A DNA stretch of 64,000 bases from Pictodentalium vernedei (taxonomy: Eukaryota > Mollusca > Scaphopoda > Dentaliida > Dentaliidae): the NCBI GenBank assembly GCA_031216915.1, contig CM062296.1, forward strand, positions 450,306,287 through 450,370,286, written 5' to 3'. The translations under genes and the position numbers were made by a program. Under the pieces are notes generated by a model, which worked only from the letters and a program-made list of their open reading frames with translations, searched no databases and was not told where the DNA came from. How positions within the stretch are numbered: the first letter of the stretch is position 1; the number at the start of each line of letters is the position of its first letter. Of this stretch, positions 11,640 to 22,244 are shown one piece after another.

Positions 11640-12390
11640 TTTTATGTCCCTGTGAAGAGACAATAAATGTATGTTCAAGTAGGGGCGGTGAGAACCAAGA
11701 CAACCGATGTACCGGTAGCTACGACATTTGCCGAGAGGAACAAGTGTACCATTGAGCGACAATTGTGCAGCTGAAGCAAAGCAACCATTACAAAAGTAGG
11801 AACAAAAAGGGAAGAACCCGTCGGTGGACAGTGCAATTAGACAGATTGGACTTGTGTTTTCAGAGGGAAAGATGAACCGAATGGAATTTTTCGACTTCAT
11901 ATTTGAAATAATTGGTAGGCAAGCCACCTCAAACCACATACCACAAAAGTTTACTGGAACTAATCGAACAAAAATTTAAATAAGTGTTAATTAAAACCTT
12001 CCAACCGAATGAGCTTAAAACTAAACAAGCTATTCGTAGATTTTGAATATTATTATAACGTAAAAAGATTGATGTACATGTAAGATATTGTTAAAAGTAA
12101 TTTTAGCTTTATAATCAAAATAAAATGCTTATTGCTATTGTCGTTGCAATTCTCTCCAAGGAGTCCAAAAAGTAAGATATAAACTATAAATGGCAATTAG
12201 TATTCACACGTATTTACCATGCCTCTGAATAGAATACGTGCCTGCATTTTGAGACGACCCCGAGCACAAGTCTCTATGCAGCCTGATTGCTGGAACGCTC
12301 CTTGGTTACATATAGAAAAGTATCTCAGCCGCTGCTATTTTAGGGCGACGGATGTTGCTATAAATAAACAATGCTCAACAAATAAAAATT
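11640..12390. other. No gene recognised
   Basis: The 131-codon minus-strand frame at 11544-11939 runs across the SINE tail and has no recognisable motif, so I do not call it a gene. The rest is AT-rich and unassigned. Confidence 0.4.
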
Positions 12391-12393
12391 TCT

Positions 12394-12432
12394 GTGTTAT
12401 TTACAAATCGCTGATCGTTTTGTAAATAACAC
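12394..12432. repeat. Small hairpin
   Basis: The arms GTGTTATTTACAAA and TTTGTAAATAACAC flank a loop of about 11 bases. I saw no second copy. Confidence 0.7.
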
Positions 12433-12611
12433 ACTTTGATGTCTGTAAAAATGAATATGTTAATCATGTGCTCATCTGTCGCGGCAATATGTATTGAACA
12501 TTATATATACCAAAAAACACAACCAGTACAGCGATTGGAAAGTTGAACTGATTTACTAATTTTCATGCTAGATAAGACCACGAAGTTTGAAGAAGTGAAA
12601 ACTATGACGCT

Positions 12612-12850
12612 GTGAACACAGCCACAGCGTATCAGCTTTCACGTTATCAAACGTCATCGATTGGGAGGAGTTATTACGTTGATTGACTTTTCGCCATCTG
12701 AAGGTGGGGATGGTTACATCAATCTGAGGCTACAACCAAAGCGTAAGAGCTTTCATGTCATCAAATGTCATCAATTGGGAGGAGTTACTGAGTCGATTGA
12801 CTTTACGCCATCTTGGGTGGAGGTGAGGTAGAGGTCTGGCAGACTGACTT
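12612..12850. repeat. Two-unit tandem duplication, unit about 116 bases
   Basis: The block containing TCATCGATTGGGAGGAGTTA and ATTGACTTTTCGCCATCT is repeated as TCATCAATTGGGAGGAGTTA and ATTGACTTTACGCCATCT about 116 bases on. The copies differ at roughly one base in seven. Confidence 0.75.
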
Positions 12851-13480
12851 GCGACGTGTTTCTCTGACGTTCCCACAATCCAGTCGTAAAGTGATTCCGA
12901 GCTAACTACGAACATTCAATTTGTTACATTCTCATTACTCGAGGCCGGATAAAAAAACTCTTCAGCTTATGTACTTTGAGGTTCCGTCCAGATTCTTCAT
13001 TGTTATTTCTTTCAGATTCTTCTAGAATCATCCGTCTGCCCTCAAGTAACTGGGATGGGTTTGTGCAGACAGTGTATTGAAGTTAGACCTGATTATGTAA
13101 AAGGACCATTTGCAGAGTCGTTGGAAATTCGTTTCTGGTTTTGCCAAACTGAACCCTAAGTTATCGCTTGGAGATGGAAAATACGGCTAAACGGGAACGG
13201 ATCGAAAATTATTATAGTGCTCAGAGTTCCAAAATAGCTCAATTCATAAAAATATGATCTTATACTGGTCGGTAGGACACCAAAAAGAATCAAGGCCCAC
13301 CTCTCCAAGACTGCTATGTAAAAAAATAAATATTCTGGTAATCCTATTGCATGAGGTTGTTTAACGAGATTACGGATTTAGCCATTTGTGCTTCTCTATT
13401 TTCTTTTCTTGATTTTATGAAAATAATTATTTGAAGTACCAATAACTGGACGCAAAAATGCGCCAAAGCATTAATAAAAG
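12851..13480. other. No feature recognised
   Basis: Unassigned sequence without coding or repeat signature. Confidence 0.4.
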
Positions 13481-13579
13481 TACACTAAAAATCAGTTGGA
13501 TATTAAAATTAACCTAAATCTACTGGGTTCAGTGAATATGAACCCGAATGGTTTTTAACCCAACTAATTTTAGTGTGTA
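13481..13579. repeat. Small hairpin MITE-like repeat, family CACT(C)TAAAAT, copy 1
   Basis: The ends TACACTAAAAATCAGTTGG and CCAACTAATTTTAGTGTGTA are inverted repeats flanked by TA. A shorter relative is at 20423-20481. Confidence 0.65.
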
Positions 13580-13770
13580 TAAATTCCCAAATACGTTCAA
13601 ATACTAACATTTTCAGGCAATAATGAAAATATAAGACGCTTGGTTCTTATTGATCAATATAACTCACTTAAATTTCTTTAAAAAACTCTACAGTGAAGCA
13701 TAGAAATACATCAGATAATTACCGATCAAAATGTCGCGTTGTATTTTCAAAGAAACATTAAATTCTTGTA

Positions 13771-14150
13771 GTAAATTTTGTTTCTTGACATACCTACCAC
13801 AATTGTTTACAATTGGCTGTAACGTAAGTGCAAGCCCTACGTCGGAACTTAACTCCAGCTAATAACCTTTCCAAACTAATTTGGAAAAATATATTAGTGC
13901 AAAAGCACTATAAAGAGATGGAAAAGGGGTCGAGCGATACCAGCGCTCGACATTACAAGAACTCTCCCTGCACACTCCCTCTTGCATTTACCGAGCCCAT
14001 GCGCAATAACCGTGACGTCAATTCCGAATTTCCGCCAACGAGAAGTTTTGTGATTTATCGGGGAGGCCACGATATCAAAGATCCCCTAGGAGAGGGGAGG
14101 GGGGCTCCGGTAAACAATTGCGGTAGGTATGTTAAGAAACAAAATTTACT
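13771..14150 (-). repeat. Inverted-repeat module, probable 3' terminal region of the DIRS element
   Basis: TAGTAAATTTTGTTTCTTG..CATACCTACC at 13771 is the reverse complement of GGTAGGTATGTTAAGAAACA at about 14121-14150. The motif CAATTGTTTACAATTGGCTG occurs as a direct repeat near 13801 and 14181. DIRS elements have inverted terminal repeats and an internal complementary region instead of LTRs. Its position downstream of the recombinase gene makes that reading likely, though not proven. Confidence 0.5.
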
Positions 14151-14418
14151 AAAAAATTTTAATTTCTTTTCAACCTACTCACAATTGTTTACAATTGGCT
14201 GAATAGACAATAGGAGGAGGTGAATCGCATAACCAATACCATCAACGCGCTGCGGAAAGAAATGCAAGGAGGGCAGGGAATGCCAGCAAAACCTGTAAAG
14301 GACAAAGAGCGGGAAATCGCTGAAAGAAAAGAAGCTGAAACACAACACCACGGTGTTGAAAAGCAGGAAACACCTGAACACAACAAGCCTGAGTGATAAA
14401 AATCCACAAACTTGAAAA
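14151..14418 (-). mobile_element. DIRS 3' segment cut off by the Tc1 insertion
   Basis: This segment lies between the inverted-repeat module and the Tc1 element. On the minus strand it would follow the recombinase ORF, which ends near 15996. Overlapping minus frames of 62-72 codons end here without a family motif. I assign it to DIRS by position only. Confidence 0.45.
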
Positions 14419-14420
14419 TA

Positions 14421-15988
14421 TACTATTCAAAGTTTGCTAAGCACCAAGTATATCCAACTACCTGTTTTATGTTTTAGTTGAAATATTGTATTGAAAAGTG
14501 TGTATATTTTTTATTTAATTATATCTTTATTGATTTAAGTACAGAAATTAAGATTTTATTTGTGTTTGACATAATTTTTTAGCCTTTGAATACGATAACC
14601 ATGGAAAATGGATATTATTGGTAAAAGAGGAAATTTTTTATTTTACCAAAAGGTTGAAAGAGCTAACTGGTATGGGTTCACTTTCGAGTAGGAGACTCAT
14701 TACTGTTAATTACAGCTTGACAACGTCTTCTCATGCTCCCACTCAGGTTCCTGGTGGTCTTTTGTGGGATGTTGTTCCATTCTGGGACCAGCATGGCACC
14801 AAGCTCCTGGACACTTCTTGGCTGGACTGGACGGGCTGAAATTGCAAGCTGCAACTCATTCCAGACATGTTCAATTGGATTGAGGTCAGGGGATCTTGCT
14901 GGAAAGTCCAAGCGCTCAATCCCCCCACCCCCCTCTGTCGGTACTCCCCGGCAGTATGGGAAACATGAGGGCAGGCATTATCGTCCATCAGAATGAATCT
15001 ATCACCCACTGCACCTGCATACAATCTGACGTGGACATCCAGGATCTCATCAATATACCGCTGTGCAGTCAACGTACCACGTTCAAGGACACAGAGCTCT
15101 GTACGTCCATCCCTGCTGATGCAGCCCCAGATCATGATTGACCCTCCACCATAGTGGTCATTCTCAGCAATGCTGGTTGCATGGAATCGCTCTCCTGGTC
15201 TTCTCCACACCCTAGAACGCCTATCTGTGTGGTCTAGGCAGTACCCCTGACTCACCTGTAAAAAGGACAGGTCGCCAATCTTCCCTGGCCATCCAACGTG
15301 GCCAATGGCCCATTCATATCGTGCCTGGCGGTAGTTCTGAGACAGCGGAATGCGAATACATGGTCTTCGCGATCGGAGACCACCTTCTTGCAACCTTGCG
15401 CGGATAGTCTGCGTCGAAACATTTACCCCGGATGCATTCTGAAGGTCACTGTGGCAAAGCGGTTCCTACGGTCCTGAATGATCAAAAACCGGTCTTAAGC
15501 TGCAGATGTTGCCCTGTCTCTGCCACCACCATGCCGTCTTACTGGTGTGCCATACTGCTGAAATCTTGCCCAGGCTCTGGTGATCACCGTATGGTGCACA
15601 CCAAGGGCTTCACCAACCTGACGATGGGTAGCCCATTGCTCCACCATCCCTACAGCCCGCCACATTTCTGTTTCAGACAAATGTCTTCTTACATTTGTAT
15701 CTGCCATATTCAATCATTAAATCACAAAGGTTGTGATGAAATAAAGATTGAATACCCTACACATGTCATGTACATGTAGACAGTACACGAAAACATCATG
15801 AAATTCAAGGGGTAGATGCTTTCCATGACTGTCACGAAAAGTCTGCCTGTCAAGAGAGCTAATGTAAACTCTGGGGTCCATCTCAATACATTCCTCAATC
15901 ATATCCACCAAAAATATCGCAAATATGTCACAAGAAAATTTCAAAATGATGTGTCAAATATTTGGTGCTTAGCATACTTTGAGTAGTA
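14421..15988 (-). mobile_element. Complete Tc1-like transposon (TIRs and TA target duplication)
   Basis: The ends TACTATTCAAAGTTTGCTAA and the complement of TTAGCATACTTTGAGTAGTA are inverted repeats flanked by TA at 14419-14420 and 15989-15990. The length of about 1.57 kb is normal for Tc1 elements. It sits just downstream of the DIRS recombinase stop codon and so interrupts that older element. The second, truncated copy is at 10742-11524 in the opposite orientation. Confidence 0.9.
14678..15713 (-). pseudogene. Tc1-like transposase, DD34E, frameshifted
   Basis: The enzyme would excise and reinsert the surrounding element. The N-terminal DNA-binding part (15495-15713) starts MADTNVRRHLSETEMWRAV and continues with HRQVGEALGVHHTVITRAW, a helix-turn-helix pattern. 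The middle (14743-15393) holds CIRIPLSQNYRQAR, GSIMIWGCISRDGRTELC (first catalytic Asp region) and FILMDDNACPHVSH. The final part is in another frame (14678-14911), with FPARSPDLNPIEHVWNELQL keeping the catalytic Glu. At least two frameshifts separate the pieces. The HTH and DDE motifs are seen directly; the family identity is from general knowledge of Tc1. Confidence 0.9.
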
Positions 15989-15995
15989 TACATAT

Positions 15996-16960
15996 TTAAC
16001 GAGGGTGCACAACAGCCTGAGCACCAACCAGAGAGCCTAAAGAAAAAAAGGTCCACAGATTGTTGCTGTAGGTGGCGGAGATAAAAGGGGGAGAAAGTAG
16101 AAGTAATCTTCTAGAAAGCCGCATTCGTAACGTCCCTGAGCGAAACGGGATTGGAGAACGCACAGGATGCAGAAATGGCACGAACTGGAATAAGCAAGTT
16201 TGATTGCGAGACAAATCCACCTGGAAATAGAATGGGAAGAGATAAACTGCCTCCCAGGAATGAGAGACAGAAAGAATATCTTCCGACCCCTCCGAATGAA
16301 CTGTGTGCGAATAATAAAAGTCTTGGTCGCACGAACAGGACGAAGAATAGGCCTCCGGCCATCGACAGAAGAAAGTGCTCGAATGCAGATGGGATGAGGC
16401 ACCGAATCAGGAAGTTGATTCTTGGCCAGAAAAGAGCAATCAGTAGTGAAGGTTATACTGTTAGCCTAATTTCTGAAAAAAGCCGAAAGCCGAATAAACA
16501 GAAAGCGCATGAAGCTCACTGACACGTCTGGCAGAAGTAAACGCTAAAAGGAAAGCAGTCTTATATGCGAGAAGACGCATATTGGTCTCAGATAAATGCT
16601 TGAACGGCGTCCCCTCCAAACAATGCAACACCCATGCCAAGTTCCATTTGTAAGTAAGACTCAAAACTCGAGGCCTCTTCAGAGAAAAGTGAGAGAAAGA
16701 GATTACAACCGATGCACCGCTTTCCCACATAAGGTAGAGTTTCTGAGAGCATAGACCTATACCCGTTAATAGTTATAGGCTGGAGGCCCTTGGAGTCCAA
16801 AAGGTATACCCGAAAATCCGCAATTTGAGCGATCGATGGATTTCGGTAATCCACATGTTGAACTACACACCAGCGACAGAAAACTTTCCACTTAGCAGCG
16901 TAAGTCATGCCAGTGGAATGTCTCCGTGATACAGAAATGCACTCCACTATTCGACAGGAC
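15996..16960 (-). pseudogene. DIRS tyrosine recombinase, frameshifted
   Basis: This would integrate circular DNA copies of the element. The N-terminal part (about 16590-16900) contains YAAKWKVFCRWCVVQH and INGYRSMLSETLP, resembling a SAM-like core-binding domain. The catalytic part has AFTSARRVSELHALSV at about 16500-16580, which holds the first Arg box, and SSHSISRWICLAI near 16230, which fits the His-x-x-Arg box. The C-terminal stretch (DVTNAAFW, then STFSPFYLRHL in the next frames) resembles the region around the nucleophile Tyr of DIRS recombinases. The frame changes at least twice. It ends GAQAVVHPR-stop at 15996, only a few bases from the Tc1 end. Confidence 0.8.
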
Positions 16961-18720
16961 CTGATAAAACATAGGCGTGAAGGGACAGGCTCGCCAGGTT
17001 GTTGTTGTACTTCCTTTGCCGGTCCAGGGAAAGAAGATCGCGGCTTAAAGGAACACGAATTGGCCGATCTGCTAACAGAGGCCACAGCTGATTGATCCAC
17101 ACACTCTGTGGAGACAAAGAAGCGATCAGAATGGCCTTGTAACTGCATAAGTCCCGAGGCAGAACGTCCACCGCAATTGCTAGTAAATCTGGACAAGGGG
17201 AGACGAAGATCTCTACCTGATGATTCCAGCGAGTGGCGAAAAGGTCAATAAGAGGACGACCCAACCGTTCGCAAATCGTCTGAAACACCGAACGATGCAG
17301 CATCCATTCGGTGGGGAGGACACTGTCTCCTCTGGACAGGGAGTCGGCTAGGACGTTGAGACGTCTGGGTTGTGCTGAATGGCCACCCGAGCGTGTACAT
17401 CCCGCACTAATAGCAGAAGATCCCAAGATAGCCGATACATGGAAATCGAATGCGTGCCCCCTTGATTCCGGATGTAGGCCAGCACTGTCGAATTGTCCGA
17501 AAGAAGCAGGACTGTGTGATTCGACAGGTGAGAGGTCCATTGCTGAAAACTCAACAGAAGAGCAAGGAACTCCTTCTGGTTTATATGAAGGGCCACCTGA
17601 TCTCGGTCCCACTTGCCGTGAGCAGACAGATAACGTCGCACCCCAGCCCCGACCGCTGGAATCCGCTGTTAGGATGCGATCGGACTGAGGAAGATCCAGC
17701 GGAACACCCTTAATCAACCAGGTCCAAGGGCGGAGGTGACAATTCAAGGACCGAGGAATAGTTCTAGGTCCAGAGGATCCACATTCGGACGCCACTGATC
17801 ACTAGGAAGTGTCGTAGAGGTCGGTCAAACAAGCGACTCAGAGGAATGAGACCCATTACCGAACCGCAAAGGCCCAGCAACCGAAGAAACGTCCTGACCG
17901 AGACCGAGGAGGATCGGAGCAGGTCCCGTGTCAAGGCGGAAAGGATCAACGCCCGAGCTTTGAGAACAGACACCACATTGTGAAAAATGTCGATACCCAT
18001 TCCCAAATGACGAATTGCTGAGAAGGAATTAGATCTGACTTCTCGCAGTTGACTCTGAAACCCAGCGACGCTAGCAGGCCAAGCAACCGTCGGACATCGG
18101 ACTCCAGAACGGCAGCATTGTGATGCCATTGGAGGATGTCGTCCAGGTAGGCCGAAGAAGTCACAGCCGACTGAGTACGGTGAAAAAGCGAGCACTCGTG
18201 ACATCAGTCGGGTGAAGGTCCAAGGAGCCAGGTTCAAACCGAACGAGGGGGCTTTGAATTGAAAAGACATGATCCCGAAAAGAGAACCGAAGGTATTTCC
18301 GTGACGCCAGGTGAATGGGCACATGGAAATAGGCATCCTTCAGGTCGATACTGGTTGCAAAATCGCTCTGATTTTAACGACCGTCGAACCGACCTGAAAG
18401 TCTCCATCCTCAAACGAGGTGCTATGATGGACTTGTTCAGGATACTCAGATCGATGACAGGACGAAGCTGGCCATTTTCCTTTGGCACTAAGAAAAGTCC
18501 CGAGTAGAAAGGGTGTTCTTGACCACCTCGATCGCCCCTTTGAAGAGGAGATTGTTGAACTCCTGCACCAGAAGGTCTCGATGCTGAAGACCGGAAGGGA
18601 CCCAAGTAGGGAGAGGAAGAACTTTTTGGATGATGTTCGAGGACGCAAGGATCCGACGTTATCTCTGCCCAATGATCGAAAAACAGCGAGAGCCTTCCAC
18701 CGACTGGAGGCGAATCGAGG
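16947..18720 (-). pseudogene. DIRS reverse transcriptase and RNase H, frameshifted
   Basis: The RT begins with FYSGLFLVPKENGQLRPVID and RLRMETFRSVRRSL (18340-18672), then FQFKAPSFGLNLAPWTFTRL (17764-18336). The active-site motif SSAYLDDILQWH is at about 18120-18160, with both Asp residues intact. RNase H follows (17348-17641) with HINQKEFLALLLSFQQW and LLLSDNSTVLAYIRNQGGTH. A linker has LADSLSRGDSVLPTEWML and RPLIDLFATRWNHQVEIFVS, typical of the DIRS RT-RNase H to recombinase junction. Frames change several times, so it is a pseudogene. Confidence 0.88.
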
Positions 18721-18729
18721 AGAGGACCT

Positions 18730-19329
18730 TCATTTGCGGTCTCGACGAGGTCCCCTAAAGGAGAAACCACCCATCGGGAAAGCAACAGAGTCCTGGGACT
18801 TTCTTCCCCGAGGCTGCCAGCGAGCCTGGCCGCGTCGACGCTTCTTCTCAGCAGAAGGAGCGGACGTAGTCGAATGCGCAGCCTGCGCGGCCGACGTGGC
18901 CCACGCTGCTGGGCGCTTGGCTGGCCTGGAATGACCACCACCCGCTGCAGCAGGTTGGTGCAGTTGCCGTATCAAAAGCTGGTCCTTCGAATGCCGAAGA
19001 GCCTCGTCACGGTCAGCCACCACGGAACCATGGAACAGCTGAGGTCCAACCAAAGAAGCAGACCTCAGAACAGCACGCTGCTCAGAAGGACGGGATGGAG
19101 AAGTGTCCAACACTGCATCCCGGCATGCAAGCTCCAAATTAGCCGTGTTGCAGAAGTGAGCGTGTGTCAGGTTTATAAGAGCCCGAGACAAACAACGCAA
19201 ATGCGCTTGAGCATTATCAAACACCCCTGACCGGGGAGAGGAAGCCAGGGCAGCGACGACGTGATCCGCGAGAGACAACATGCCCAGCATCTCTCGGGAA
19301 AGGCCAACCATAGGTTCTAATACCAACAT
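18730..19329 (-). pseudogene. DIRS Gag-like ORF, 3' portion
   Basis: The frame is open for 199 codons. It ends in a basic, Ala-rich tail (RPAKRPAAWATSAAQAAH, then KKRRRGQARWQPRGRK), as expected of a nucleic-acid-binding Gag. Similarity to other Gag proteins is inferred from position before the RT, not from a diagnostic motif. The true start is probably upstream and lost. Confidence 0.6.
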
Positions 19330-19527
19330 CGGGAGAACTGCCGACTTTGGCTTAGCTAACTAGAGGGAAGAAGAATCCTCGTTCTCATCAAAGATTAAAA
19401 GTCGATAAGATGTCCCAAAATTATAATTTGAACCATTCCTAAACGTTTTGAAATTTTATTGAAAAATTGTTGCTTTTTATGGAATTTTATTACACTCTAG
19501 TCAGTTAAATTTATTACATTACTACCA

Positions 19528-19695
19528 TTTATTTATTTATTTATTGAGGTTTAACGACACTTTTGGCAGCCATCGTCACCTCATGTCGGGTAGTTTTACC
19601 GGTAGAGGAGCCGGAGTACCCGGAGAGAACCACCGAGCAGCGGCGAGCAACTGTCAGACTCCTCAAAATACCAACTCCTCACAAGCAGGGTTACA
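19528..19695 (-). mobile_element. SINE fragment (3' half)
   Basis: Read on the minus strand, the block with CTCGCCGCTGCTCGGTGG and GTCGTTAAACCTC followed by a TAAA tail matches the 3' half of the SINE family. The head is absent. Confidence 0.8.
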
Positions 19696-20395
19696 TTAAT
19701 AGTTATTACAATATTGATTGATTTATCGTATATTAGTGGCTGATTATTACCCTAATGGTTTAATTTCTCCTGAATTACCGGTTAGTATTACACTACTTGA
19801 TGGGTATTACACGACTGTTTATTACAGGTGGAGTCATTTGATTGAATAACACTGATGGAGACAGAGCGTATGAAATGAAGGGTTACCTTACTTCACTTGT
19901 GAAACCAGTCTCAGAAGATTCAAAATTGAAAGAATTACATTAATATCATATGAGAGGAACATCAATTTCGTATTTAAAAAAAGGTCACACCCATTTAATA
20001 AATGACGATCTGACAAATATGTCAAAACTTTAAAGGCACTCGCCAAAGAGACAGTTCACAACCACGTTACTGTCTGCGTGTCCTATTCCCAAAAACTGAT
20101 CCAATATTTCGGCTTAAATGACTCATTTTACATGTATCTACTTATTGGTAATTCAATCCACACAAACAGCGAAAACTATATCGAGGCGATAAAAATACTG
20201 TACGTTTGAAAGTAATTGATATTTAATTCCGTTTAAATTAATCTTGGTAAGATTTGTTAAAATCATGAGTTATTTAAAGATGAAAAATGATAATACAGGT
20301 TACCGAAGTGGTTATACAAGTGTTTGGATGATAAACGATATTGATTCAACCTATGTGCACGAACAAAGATATAATTCAGCTTAAAAGACACTTTA
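19696..20395. other. No feature recognised
   Basis: AT-rich sequence without motifs. The first 180 bases contain scattered ATTAC-type motifs. Confidence 0.4.
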
Positions 20396-20422
20396 AAATT
20401 TATTAAATAAGTGATTTCCTTC

Positions 20423-20481
20423 ACACTCTAAAATCAGTTAGGTTAAAAATTATTTTTAACCCAACCGATTTTAGAGTGTAT
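20423..20481. repeat. Small hairpin repeat, family CACT(C)TAAAAT, copy 2
   Basis: ACACTCTAAAATCAGTTAGG is inverted as CCAACCGATTTTAGAGTGT, with an AT-rich centre. It lies inside the old LINE copy, so it probably inserted there. Confidence 0.65.
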
Positions 20482-20699
20482 GCACGGCAGAACTGCAAAA
20501 ATGGATCCACTTTAGAAAATAGGCATCTAAGAGACATAAAAGAATAAAATTGCTGTCGAATGTCAACAAAATCTGTACAATTTAAAAGAATGGACCAGAC
20601 TGTCAAGGGACACTAACAAAGAAAATATTCTTGTCACATATCTCCCTCTCCGATAAAAAAGGAAAGTGTCAGTCTTGTGTGACTAATAGGATATTGTGT

Positions 20700-20835
20700 C
20701 AGAATTGCATCGTCCCTTGAGTTCAACAAGGCGCTACCTGTAATGCTATGGCAGTACAGACTGACGAAGCCTTATTTCACTCCCTTAACTTCAACAAGAC
20801 GCTGTCTGTAATATTGGCATTACAGACTGGTGACG
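20700..20835. repeat. Hairpin-like repeat related to the GGCGCCATCTGCAATGC family
   Basis: Two neighbouring blocks (TTCAACAAGGCGCTACCTGT and TTCAACAAGACGCTGTCTGT) lie in an imperfect palindrome with TAATGC and GCATTACAG arms. The sequence interrupts the old LINE copy (between the matches to 32825 and 32838). Confidence 0.5.
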
Positions 20836-21680
20836 CCTTATTTCACATGATTATTTCTACAAAGGTGACTAACTATCCGTAATATTTGGGCGGAAGTGAT
20901 GCAGCTTGTTATTTGTCGCTCATCGCAGACCGCCTGCCGCTTACATTTTGATGGCTATGGGGTCTTTGAAAGCTTTGTTGGGACCTGTTATGCTGTTCTG
21001 CCCGCTCTGTTTCTACAGAAGATACAAACATATCCACGAAACCAGCAAAGCACGATATCATATTGCTCCGACTTTAATATGTTAAACTCAACCATAATCT
21101 CAAGTGCTTCGATAACGCCATTGACTTGTGACTGAAAACAAAGTAACAGATAATAAATAGAATACTACACCGACGACCCACCACTAATTATTGCAGGTGC
21201 GGTGCGGATGTGACAATGTCGATCCAACAAGAACCTGAAAATGAGGATTCATTGAAATTGTAACAAATTGCATTCTGCCCCTCATCCGTATTGAAAAGGT
21301 GCTTTGAATACCCATAATTCCACGTCGTACCATGTGCCATTTCCATGTCAAAGATAGCGACTCCTTGCTCTCCTGGCAAAGAGGTTTCTTACAAACGTCT
21401 CGACTTTCCAAATGATCTTCAGTGCTTTTCTGATTTCTGAAACCACTCTGACATTCGTTGTTGAAAGAAACCAGACAAGTCGATCAGTGATCATCCTTTC
21501 CATGGTTTGGCACAGCCAGCTTAAGGCAATATGTATCTCTTTACTTGGGTGGCAATGATCTTTATCATTCTTTGAAATATCTGCGGCAAATGATCAACAT
21601 TTTTGTGATGTATTTCATTGGGTGTCACTGGGTCATGTGACATGGCCTTTCGCTTTATGTATGACATATTAGTTCTTTAA

Positions 21681-21913
21681 CCCTTTGAACCCCAGAGGCC
21701 GTTTTTCCGAACGGGTCACAAGCTACGTCATAGTGTCATTAAGTGGGATGGCTACATGGTAAATGTGCGGTGTAGACCAATCAATATTTTCAACGTGCAG
21801 CCCCAAGGCTGCACATTGAAAATATTAACTGGTCTACACCCAAATAATGAATATAGACTCTTCCAGCTGCTGTCATTGAACTGACATGGAAGATACCACC
21901 AGGGTTCAAAGGG
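21681..21913. mobile_element. TTAA hairpin MITE, family 2
   Basis: Perfect TTAA duplicates at 21677-21680 and 21914-21917 flank the ends CCCTTTGAACCC and GGGTTCAAAGGG. The centre is a hairpin with CAATATTTTCAACGTGCAGC and its complement. This is the best copy of the family in the window. It has no coding capacity. Confidence 0.88.
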
Positions 21914-22244
21914 TTAAAAGAGAATGGTTCATTGTATAATCTTCTGTATAGTCAGAGGCATATTTGATCTTCTTCAGATTTTAAAAATTTAATTTTTCCA
22001 AAAGAAATTCAATTTTTTCGCTATGATTCGTCGCGATATTTTTTCTTAATTCGGTGAATGCTTTTCCTGTCGTATGAATGATTTTGCGTATTAACGCCCA
22101 CCTGTTGAAACGATTATTGACGTGATTGAAGGTTCAGTTAAACGGTAATTAGACCTGGTTGGCTGCGAAGTTGTTGTTTTTAATCACTTGTTAATCCTAA
22201 GTAATCAATCGTAACTGTTCACTGGCAAACTGCGCCGGTACCTT

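Larger units (their letters stand above)
15989..19370 (-). mobile_element. DIRS-type tyrosine-recombinase retrotransposon, 5' truncated and decayed
   Basis: DIRS elements copy through RNA and integrate with a tyrosine recombinase instead of a DDE integrase. On the minus strand the order is a Gag-like end (19329 to 18730), RT (about 18700 to 17950), RNase H (about 17640 to 17300) and tyrosine recombinase (about 16960 to 15996). The region is distinctly more GC-rich than its surroundings. The Tc1 insertion splits off the 3' end (13771-14418). The upstream Gag region is missing beyond about 19370. Confidence 0.88.
20395..21670 (-). pseudogene. Old I/Nimb-like LINE copy, 3' part (internally deleted)
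   Basis: Segments match the younger LINE at 32328-37479 in the same order. 20490-20715 matches 32600-32825 (AAAGTGTCAGTCTTGTGTGA versus AATGTGTTAGTCGTGTATGA). 20860-20945 matches 32838-32935 (GCAGCTTGTTATTTGTCGC versus GGAGCTTGTTATTTGTCGC). 21420-21665 matches 34545-34875 (AAACCAGACAAGTCGATCAG versus AAACCAGACAAGTCGGTCAT). The RNase H and much of the RT are missing. It is therefore an ancient copy with an internal deletion. Confidence 0.8.

Noticed and set aside
14733-15141. Plus-strand frames of 81-87 codons
   Set aside because: They are antisense to the Tc1 transposase.
16151-19230. Plus-strand frames up to 150 codons in the GC-richer region
   Set aside because: Antisense to DIRS Gag, RT and recombinase, whose motifs are clear on the minus strand.
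21188-21411. Minus-strand frames of 63-75 codons as a gene
   Set aside because: They fall in the decayed LINE copy and carry no conserved motif.
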